7,157 bases of DNA from Candidatus Krumholzibacteriia bacterium (GTDB lineage Bacteria > Krumholzibacteriota > Krumholzibacteriia > LZORAL124-64-63). The notes beneath the pieces were generated by a model that was not told the origin of the DNA, made no database searches, and saw nothing but the letters and a program-made list of their open reading frames with translations. Positions 1 to 5,536 of the stretch are shown here, piece after piece (within the stretch, counting starts at the first letter, position 1; each line of letters opens with the position of its first letter). The position numbers were made by a program, and so were the translations under genes. Location: assembly GCA_029935695.1 (NCBI GenBank), contig JAOZJV010000179.1:1-7157 (forward strand). The letters run 5' to 3'.

Positions 1-33
1 TGAAAGCCAGGGCTGCTGGTTCTCAAGGGTTGC

Positions 34-1296
34 ATGGGCTGCGGCAGGCATGAAGCAGTGATCAGGGCTTTGGCCGCCTCCGAGGCTGGTCTTGAGGTGA
101 CTGTCTATTGCCCGGACACCGAAGCTGCAGCCGTCATGCTGGAAGCTGCCGGCCCTCTGGGGGCTCACTTCCTGGGGGATGTCCGCATCGCTGAAAAAGG
201 TATCACCCCTGCTGCGCCGCGGCATTTTGAAGGATACCTTGCCGACACACCCGACAGCCTGGTGATCATGTGCGAAGTGCAGAGATTTGAAAAAGAAACT
301 CGTTACCGCATTGCCCAAATGGGGCGTGGCCGCAAGCTGCTGATGACCATCGATCCGGTGGCCAATTTTGAGCCCTGGGAAAATCTCTTTTTGACCATTC
401 CCCGTGCACAGCAAATCATCGAGTTGAGCCAGCCCAGGAGGGCGGCCCGCAAACTCTGGGATCAGATCAATACCCTGATTCCCGAATCCATTCGCAGCAC
501 AACTCAGACGTTGCGGCCGGAAAAAGGCTCCATCGTCGCTGATTATGCAGTGAATCTGGACCAATGCCTGGCCCGGCTGGTGCTGGATGTGGAGTCCAGG
601 GAAATTCCTGACCGCCTGCGGCTCATCGGACCCTTGCTTTCGGACCTTGATTTCCTGGCTGATTCCATCAGGGAACGGGGTTGGCTGGCCATCCCCGAGA
701 ATATTCTGACGCCCCTTCTCCTGCCGGGAACCCGGGAGGTCCTGGCCGTGGCCACCGATCTGCTGGCCAGAGGAATTGCCGATGGCCAGGAGGATGATCT
801 CAATCCAGAGGCCGTTTTGCTGACTCCCCATTTGCTTCCTGCAGACTCAGTGAACAAATGGCGCCGCTGGCACCAGAGCTGTGATCTTGATTTGGCCAAC
901 CTGAGCCTGGCCGATTTCTTCTCTCTCTTGGAAACCGAAGAATGGGCCCGCTCATTTTTGGCTTATCCTGCGGCTCTTGAACGGGTGCTCAAACTTCTCG
1001 AAAACTGGGCTGACGAATCAGTGACCGTTTTAGCCGGCACCGCCCTGTGGGAAGCGTGGTGGCTCACCACTCTGGCCCATTTAAAGCTGCCCTTGCCTGA
1101 TGAACGCCGGCCTTTGGTCACTTTGGCCGCATCGTCCAATCCGGCCGGGGTTTTTGCTCCCGGTGGGTTGTATCTCTGCATGGGAACAGAAAATTGGCGG
1201 CAACATTATAATGTTTTGGCCCGAACTACGGACCAATCCCTGATCCTGTTCAAGGAACGCTCACCTCTCGATGTCGAAGGAACTGCTCCAGGGTAG
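34..1296 (+). CDS. Unrecognised soluble protein, about 420 residues, upstream of tnaA
   Basis: I do not recognise this protein, so no function is given. It has no signal peptide or membrane segment and should be cytoplasmic. The first 60 or so residues alternate hydrophobic strands and helices (strand VTVYCP near residues 22-27, later LGDVRI) in a Rossmann-like pattern. The rest is mostly helical and rich in leucine and tryptophan, with a notable LWEAWW stretch. The ATG at 34 has an AAGGG only four bases upstream, closer than ideal. In-frame codons 13-33, after a stop at 1-3, would add LLVLKGC, which reads like a first beta strand and creates a CMGC (CxxC) motif. The true start may therefore be a CTG at 13 or 16, or the 5' end may be damaged. 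It lies 82 bases before tnaA on the same strand, so co-transcription is likely. I am confident it is a gene because the frame is long and its composition matches its neighbours. Confidence 0.8.
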   Translation: MGCGRHEAVIRALAASEAGLEVTVYCPDTEAAAVMLEAAGPLGAHFLGDVRIAEKGITPAAPRHFEGYLADTPDSLVIMCEVQRFEKETRYRIAQMGRGRKLLMTIDPVANFEPWENLFLTIPRAQQIIELSQPRRAARKLWDQINTLIPESIRSTTQTLRPEKGSIVADYAVNLDQCLARLVLDVESREIPDRLRLIGPLLSDLDFLADSIRERGWLAIPENILTPLLLPGTREVLAVATDLLARGIADGQEDDLNPEAVLLTPHLLPADSVNKWRRWHQSCDLDLANLSLADFFSLLETEEWARSFLAYPAALERVLKLLENWADESVTVLAGTALWEAWWLTTLAHLKLPLPDERRPLVTLAASSNPAGVFAPGGLYLCMGTENWRQHYNVLARTTDQSLILFKERSPLDVEGTAPG

Positions 1297-1298
1297 AA

Positions 1299-1361
1299 AT
1301 GCCCTTGTTCCCACACTGGTTGAAGGCTACTTTTCATTGTTCAATCATCCACCACATCTGA
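1299..1361 (+). CDS. Possible 20-codon leader peptide before tnaA (TnaC-like position)
   Basis: In the gap between the upstream gene and tnaA, an ATG three bases after the upstream stop opens a 20-codon frame with one tryptophan at codon 7 (start MPLFPHWLK). It ends in TGA 17 bases before the tnaA ATG. An AGGG at 1290-1293 lies five bases upstream of the ATG. In Escherichia coli and Proteus, tnaA is induced by tryptophan through stalling on a short Trp-containing leader, TnaC. The position and the single Trp fit, but the conserved downstream Asp and terminal Pro of TnaC are absent, and a frame this short can arise by chance. It could alternatively only help reinitiation between the flanking genes. 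Confidence 0.2.
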   Translation: MPLFPHWLKATFHCSIIHHI

Positions 1362-1363
1362 TC

Positions 1364-1370
1364 AGGAGGA
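1364..1370 (+). promoter_or_regulatory. Ribosome binding site that fixes the tnaA start
   Basis: AGGAGGA lies eight bases before the ATG at 1379, a near-perfect Shine-Dalgarno match. It shows that tnaA starts at 1379 and not at the in-frame ATG at 1271, which would add 36 residues unlike the family and would overlap the upstream gene. Confidence 0.85.
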
Positions 1371-1378
1371 CCACAGCC

Positions 1379-2779
1379 ATGGATCTGCCCTTCGAGCCCT
1401 ATCGCATCAAGGTTGTCGAAAAAATTCAGAGGGTTAGCCGTGAAGAAAGAGTGCAGCATCTGCACGATGCCGGCTACAATGTGTTCAAGGTTCCCAGTGA
1501 AGCTATTTATGTTGATCTGCTGACCGACAGTGGAACCAGCGCCATGAGCGACCATCAGTGGGCAGCCATGATGACCGCGGATGAAGCTTATGCCTGCAGC
1601 ACGAGTTTTGCTGATTTTGAAAACACCATCCGCGATATCTTCGGTTATAAACATGTGATCCCTACCCATCAGGGCCGCGCTGCAGAAGGACTGCTCTTCA
1701 GTGTCGCCGTGCCCGCCGGTGCGGTTGTGCCCAACAATATTCACTTCGACACCACCCGGGCTAATGTTGAACATGTGGGGGGTATTGCCCTGGATTGCGT
1801 GGCCGATGCCGGTCTCGATCCCATGCTTGAAGCCCCTTTCAAGGGTGACATGTCCCTGGATAAACTGGCGGCCGCCTTTGAAAAATACGGCACCGAGCGC
1901 ATTCCTTTCGTGATGCTGACAATTACCAACAACAGTGGTGGTGGTCAGCCCGTGAGCATGGCCAACGCCCGTGAGGTCAGCGCTTTCTGTAAAAAAATGG
2001 GTGTGTCCCTGATCTTTGATGCCTGCCGTTTTGCTGAGAATGCCTGGTTCATCCAACAACGTGAAGAGGGCTTTGCGGACATGGATATCAAGTCCATTTG
2101 CCAGGAGATGTTTGCCCTTGGCGATGGTTGCACCATGAGTGCCAAAAAAGACGCCCTGGTGAACATCGGAGGCTTTGTCTGCATCAACGATGACGATTTG
2201 GCCATGAACATCACCAACCTGGGAATTCTCCGGGAAGGTTTTCCCACCTATGGCGGCCTGGCCGGGCGTGATCTCGCAGCTGTGGCCCAGGGCCTGCGTG
2301 AAGTGATGGATCCTGATTATCTTGCCTACCGCATCGGACAGGTGGCGCGATTGGGCCGTCGTCTGGATGAATTGGGTGTGCCTTTCCTGCGCCCTACCGG
2401 CGGTCACGCCGTCTACCTGGATGCCCGCAAAGCCCTGCCGCACATTCCTCAGGAAGAATTTCCCGCCCAGGTTTTCACCGCAGCTCTTTATCTTGAGGGT
2501 GGTGTGCGGGGTGTGGAAATCGGCAGCCTGATGTTTGACCATCTGGACCCGGACACTGGTGAGATTGTTCACCCGGCTATGGAACTGGTGCGGTTGGCCA
2601 TCCCCCGGCGTGTTTACACTCACACCCAGCTGGATTACGTGGCCGAAGCCTGCGCCCGGGTTATGGAGATAGGAGACCGTCTGCGGGGCCTGGAGATTGT
2701 TTGGGAAGCCCCGGCTTTGCGTCACTTTACCGCTAAACTGAAGCCTGTGGGCGGTGGCAAAATGGTCGCAGAAGCCTGA
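1379..2779 (+). CDS. tnaA: Tryptophanase (L-tryptophan indole-lyase)
   Basis: This PLP enzyme cleaves L-tryptophan to indole, pyruvate and ammonia in the cytoplasm and is a homotetramer in studied members. The 466 residues match the usual length (about 471 in E. coli), and family blocks run from MDLPFEPYRIKVVE at the N-terminus to LRHFTAKL near the C-terminus. Visible landmarks are IDLLTDSGT-like VDLLTDSGT (45-53), PTHQGR (95-100), D214 and R217 in FDACRFAEN, the Schiff-base lysine in MSAKKD (K257), FPTYGGLAGRD (288-298), and VRLAIPRR with the probable carboxylate-binding R405. The close relative tyrosine phenol-lyase has Thr, Arg and Phe at three specificity sites; here they are D124 (FDTTR), I381 (VEIG) and H449 (LRHF), the tryptophanase set. 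A weak TTGAAG/AATCAT promoter-like pair with 17-bp spacing lies at 1320-1348. No tnaB-type permease is present in the window; the next gene overlaps the stop codon. Confidence 0.95.
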   Translation: MDLPFEPYRIKVVEKIQRVSREERVQHLHDAGYNVFKVPSEAIYVDLLTDSGTSAMSDHQWAAMMTADEAYACSTSFADFENTIRDIFGYKHVIPTHQGRAAEGLLFSVAVPAGAVVPNNIHFDTTRANVEHVGGIALDCVADAGLDPMLEAPFKGDMSLDKLAAAFEKYGTERIPFVMLTITNNSGGGQPVSMANAREVSAFCKKMGVSLIFDACRFAENAWFIQQREEGFADMDIKSICQEMFALGDGCTMSAKKDALVNIGGFVCINDDDLAMNITNLGILREGFPTYGGLAGRDLAAVAQGLREVMDPDYLAYRIGQVARLGRRLDELGVPFLRPTGGHAVYLDARKALPHIPQEEFPAQVFTAALYLEGGVRGVEIGSLMFDHLDPDTGEIVHPAMELVRLAIPRRVYTHTQLDYVAEACARVMEIGDRLRGLEIVWEAPALRHFTAKLKPVGGGKMVAEA

Positions 2780-3435
2780 TGATGGAATTGATCTGTCAGG
2801 GCATGGAAGAAGATCTTTGCAACCTTGTCCTGCCTTGTCTTGAATCGGCTGCCCAATCACTGGATTTGGCAGCCGATTTTCTTTCTTTCACTGTCGTTGG
2901 CGACGACTTTCCGGATGCCCCGGAGCCCTGGTTGCGTTTGGAAGAAAGCAATGATCCAGACGAGCCCCTTATAATTGGAACGTTGTTTTGTGGAGAGGGC
3001 TTTTTTTGCCGTTCCAACGGTGCTGCCAATGCGATTTATCCGCCCGTGGAAGTTTGGGACCAAGCCCCGGCTCCTGGGGGAGCAAATCCTTTTGACAAGA
3101 CCAGTTTTTCCTCATCCCGCACGGAAATTTTTCTTCATCACGAACTGCTGATGGCCCAGGATCTGGTTCGGGGTGAAATTGCCCCGGCCGCCATTGCCGC
3201 CGGGCAAGTTGAAGCTTTTTCGTCTCTTTGGGCTGTTGTCATTGACGGACGCTTGTCCCGTATGGGCTTGCCGGGTTATTCCCAGGCCGACCGGCGGTCC
3301 CGATTCTCCCGATTGTTTGCCTGCGCGGGCGTTCTGCTGCCCGGTCACTGGCAAATTTTTCAATCCCTCTGGGATGGAGCAGTGACCAATTGGAAGGATG
3401 TTTTGGCCTCCATTCGTCATCTGCCTCGTCTTTGA
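2779..3435 (+). CDS. Unrecognised 218-residue protein coupled to tnaA
   Basis: The ATG at 2779 shares its A with the tnaA stop (TGATG), so translation is probably coupled to tnaA; there is no good ribosome site of its own. An ATG at 2782 or 2803 is also possible. No signal peptide or membrane segment is clear, so a cytoplasmic location is inferred. The N-terminal 45 residues are acidic and leucine-rich. A central segment (residues 115-135) contains FLHHELLMAQD, which resembles the start of a zinc-protease HExxH helix, but the second histidine is Met125, so metalloprotease activity is not supported. Residues 145-182 (SSLWAVVIDGRLSRMG, then an Arg-rich stretch) and the helical C-terminus are the other recognisable blocks. 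I do not know the family. Its tight link to tnaA suggests a role around tryptophan or indole use, or simply an operon passenger. Confidence 0.8.
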   Translation: MMELICQGMEEDLCNLVLPCLESAAQSLDLAADFLSFTVVGDDFPDAPEPWLRLEESNDPDEPLIIGTLFCGEGFFCRSNGAANAIYPPVEVWDQAPAPGGANPFDKTSFSSSRTEIFLHHELLMAQDLVRGEIAPAAIAAGQVEAFSSLWAVVIDGRLSRMGLPGYSQADRRSRFSRLFACAGVLLPGHWQIFQSLWDGAVTNWKDVLASIRHLPRL

Positions 3436-3458
3436 GCGATTTTTGCGGTTTATTGGGG

Positions 3459-3500
3459 GCAAATTCCACAATCATCCAGGGTTTGCATTTGCTTTTTTTT
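3459..3500 (+). terminator. Possible weak rho-independent terminator after the tnaA unit
   Basis: GCAAAT at 3459-3464 can pair with ATTTGC at 3487-3492, directly followed by eight T at 3493-3500. The position, just after the stop at 3435, suits an end of the tnaA transcription unit. The stem is short (6 bp) and AT-rich with a 22-base loop, so it may be inefficient. The rest of the 188-base gap 3436-3623 has no gene. Confidence 0.35.
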
Positions 3501-3568
3501 CATTTATGCCCCAATTTCATGTGGTTGTACGGATGACTCACAAAATCTTAGAGCTTTCATTTAGCATT

Positions 3569-3595
3569 ACGTTTTGCAACCCACCAGCAAAACGT
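3569..3595. repeat. Perfect 9-bp inverted repeat upstream of the lipoprotein gene
   Basis: ACGTTTTGC (3569-3577) and GCAAAACGT (3587-3595) are exact reverse complements separated by nine bases. The element ends 28 bases before the lipoprotein ATG. It could be an operator for a dimeric regulator or an mRNA hairpin just ahead of the ribosome site at 3611-3616. There is no T run after it, so it is not a typical terminator. I could not place a convincing sigma70 promoter relative to it. Confidence 0.5.
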
Positions 3596-3623
3596 TGAGA
3601 GTACCCTTTTGGGAGGTTGGTTC

Positions 3624-4511
3624 ATGTTCGCAGTTTCTTCCACGCGTCGTTGGGTTTTTGCCCTGATGCTGGCCCTGATGGCAGTCACTTTTATTGGTAT
3701 GTCTGGTTGCAGTGAAGACGAAGTTGTGGACCCTTACGTCTACGATTCCCTGCGCCGGATCACCCGCGGTGATACCTTGAGCGTGGGCTTCACCTTCGAA
3801 ATCGATGCCCCCGAATTGGAGTACGTCAAAGGCGACGTGGCTATCATTCGTGATGGCAACCTCCTGGAATTCCTGGTTGGCAACGACCTGGAACACACTT
3901 ATGGCAACATGGCCGGTACCCTGCTGGGCGTGAAAAAAGTCTTCACCCCGCAGCCCACGCACCTGGCCATTGAGCGCATCAAGCGCAACGGAGTGGTGGA
4001 GGCAGACAGCCTCGCCCGTCCCGTTGGCTACGTATTGCCTCGCCTGCTGCGCTCCGGCGCCATCGATCAGGAAATGGCTGGTGCTCCTCTTCCCGATATG
4101 GGTTGGAAGATCAAGGACTACAAAGAAGCCGTTTCCACTTATCTGCCTGAAAATGAAGGCGATGCTCTGAAGACCATCAAGAGTGCCTATCTGAATTTTG
4201 CCCATCGTCCTCGTGCGGGTCTGCCTGATTCAGTGGCTGCCAACCCCAGCGAAGATGACCTTGCCTGGTATGCAATCGGTGAAGAAACCAGCATGGAGCT
4301 GGTGGACCTCACTCCCGGCGGCGTTTTCATGCTGGAACTGCTGCTGGAAAAAGACCTTCCCCTCATTGGTGCTTTCACCGTCGTGAGCATGGAAGATGAA
4401 TACAAGGTGCGGAAAATCGAGCACGAAGGCCTCGGCCACGTGCTGGGCACCATGCGTCTTGTATGGTTCCAGTATGCCAACACTTATGTGGCGGCTTACG
4501 AAGAGGAATAG
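3624..4511 (+). CDS. Unrecognised lipoprotein, 295 residues
   Basis: The protein starts with a basic end (STRRW), a hydrophobic core (VFALMLALMAVTFIG) and a lipobox-like MSGC with Cys29, a bacterial lipoprotein signal. Met at -3 is less common than Leu. Serine at +2 predicts sorting to the outer membrane in Gram-negative cells. The mature 267 residues begin with an acidic linker (SEDEVVD) and have no further membrane segment. I do not recognise a domain. Visible blocks are a beta-like region around 52-83, LAIERIKRNG near 114-123, a helical middle, and a C-terminal beta-like region ending in an acidic EEE tail. GGGAGG at 3611-3616, seven bases before the ATG, fixes the start; an in-frame TTG at 3609 would overlap that site. 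It appears to be a single-gene unit between an inverted repeat and a strong terminator. It is expected to be periplasm-facing; its function is unknown. Confidence 0.85.
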   Translation: MFAVSSTRRWVFALMLALMAVTFIGMSGCSEDEVVDPYVYDSLRRITRGDTLSVGFTFEIDAPELEYVKGDVAIIRDGNLLEFLVGNDLEHTYGNMAGTLLGVKKVFTPQPTHLAIERIKRNGVVEADSLARPVGYVLPRLLRSGAIDQEMAGAPLPDMGWKIKDYKEAVSTYLPENEGDALKTIKSAYLNFAHRPRAGLPDSVAANPSEDDLAWYAIGEETSMELVDLTPGGVFMLELLLEKDLPLIGAFTVVSMEDEYKVRKIEHEGLGHVLGTMRLVWFQYANTYVAAYEEE

Positions 4512-4526
4512 TCTTTCGCGGATTAT

Positions 4527-4566
4527 AAAAAAAGGCGGCAGATCTTTGGATCTGCCGCCTTTTTTT
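4527..4566. terminator. Strong bidirectional rho-independent terminator
   Basis: An 11-bp GC-rich stem (GGCGGCAGATC at 4534-4544, GATCTGCCGCC at 4549-4559) closes a TTTG loop. It is flanked by seven A (4527-4533) and seven T (4560-4566), so it works as hairpin plus U tract on either strand. It lies between the convergent stops of the lipoprotein gene (4511) and pfkA (4577) and should serve both. Confidence 0.95.
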
Positions 4567-4576
4567 GGGTTCTGTC

Positions 4577-5536
4577 TCAGACCAGATATTCCATCAGCTT
4601 GGCATCCCTCAAAACAGATTTGGGCGATACTTTGCCCTTCTTTTCCAGTGAAGATGTTGTCAGCTTGTTGGCCACCAACCCCACCATGATGCCGTGCTTG
4701 CCTTCGAACAACAGTTCCGTGGCGTGATGCCCCAGGCGGGAGGCCAGGATGCGGTCGTATCCTGAAGGAGCCCCGCCGCGCTGCACATGACCAAGCACCA
4801 CCATGCGCACACCGCGCTGCAATCTTTCCTGTAATTCAAAGGTGATGTACGAGGCTTTTCCCGCGCCCTCGGCTACCACAATGATGGCGTGCTGCTTGCC
4901 CCTGGCGTAACCGTCTTTGATGCGACGGGCCAAGTCGTTCATGTCGAAGGGAATTTCTGGCAGCAAAACTTCTTCGGCACCGGTGGCAATCGCTGTTTGC
5001 GCCGCCAGCAGTCCGTATTCCCTGCCCATGACCTCAATAACGAAGATCCGCCCATGGCTGGTGGCAGTGTCGCGAACCTTGTCCACAGCCTCGATGGCGA
5101 TGTTAAGGGCCGTATCAAAACCAATGCTGATGTCCGTACCGGGAATGTCGTTATCAATGGTGGCGGGCACCCCAACGACGGGCAGTCCAAATTCCTTGGT
5201 CAGCTTGGTGGCGCCCCGGAAACTGCCGTCACCGCCAATGACAACCATGCCATCGAGCTTGAGCTCCTTGATGGTTTTGGCCACGGGTGCAGTGCCTTCG
5301 TCGGTGGCAAATTCCGGATAGCGAAAGGTGCGCAGAATGGTGCCGCCCTGGCCCAGAATGCCGCTGACTGAACCTGCGGTCATGGTCTCATAAGTGCCTT
5401 CGGCCAAACCCAGCCAGCCTCTGCGAATACCGATAACTTCAGCTTTGTGCCGCCACGCTGTGCGCACCACGGCTCTCAGGGCGGGGTTCATCCCGGCGGC
5501 ATCGCCGCCACCTGTGAGGACACCTATTCTTTTCAT
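4577..5536 (-). CDS. pfkA: ATP-dependent 6-phosphofructokinase
   Basis: The enzyme phosphorylates fructose 6-phosphate to fructose 1,6-bisphosphate, the committing step of glycolysis. The 319 residues align almost one to one with E. coli PfkA (320). Motifs in order are GGGDAAGMN (9-17), the ATP loop IGGDGS (100-105), the catalytic TIDND (126-130) with base D128, MGREYG (170-175), E224 in AEGAG, and GHVQRGG (249-255) with H250 and R253. Gly104 in GGDGS marks an ATP enzyme, since PPi-dependent forms have Asp there. Residue 125 before TIDND is Ala, whereas typical ATP enzymes have Gly and PPi enzymes Lys. Arg21 and Arg25, at positions of the bacterial allosteric site, are present. AAGGAG (5544-5549) lies seven bases before the ATG at 5536, so the upstream in-frame ATG at 5581 is rejected. 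The start overlaps the rarA stop (ATGA), indicating a coupled operon. It ends at the bidirectional terminator. Confidence 0.96.
   Translation of the reverse strand: MKRIGVLTGGGDAAGMNPALRAVVRTAWRHKAEVIGIRRGWLGLAEGTYETMTAGSVSGILGQGGTILRTFRYPEFATDEGTAPVAKTIKELKLDGMVVIGGDGSFRGATKLTKEFGLPVVGVPATIDNDIPGTDISIGFDTALNIAIEAVDKVRDTATSHGRIFVIEVMGREYGLLAAQTAIATGAEEVLLPEIPFDMNDLARRIKDGYARGKQHAIIVVAEGAGKASYITFELQERLQRGVRMVVLGHVQRGGAPSGYDRILASRLGHHATELLFEGKHGIMVGLVANKLTTSSLEKKGKVSPKSVLRDAKLMEYLV

Noticed and set aside
1271..1378. A longer N-terminus for tryptophanase from the ATG at 1271
   Set aside because: The 36 extra residues do not resemble the family, overlap the previous gene, and the AGGAGGA site points to 1379.
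1379..2779. Tyrosine phenol-lyase (tpl) as the identity of this enzyme
   Set aside because: Three substrate-determining positions carry Asp, Ile and His as in tryptophanase, not Thr, Arg and Phe.
1334..2860. A 508-codon open frame on the minus strand opposite tnaA
   Set aside because: It mirrors tnaA almost exactly, lacks a ribosome site and family resemblance, and its openness follows from the codon bias of tnaA.
3567..4205. A 212-codon minus-strand frame opposite the lipoprotein gene
   Set aside because: The plus-strand frame has a ribosome site, signal peptide and terminator; the antisense frame has none of these.
4889..5371. Plus-strand open frames opposite pfkA
   Set aside because: They are antisense shadows of a strongly conserved gene without start signals.
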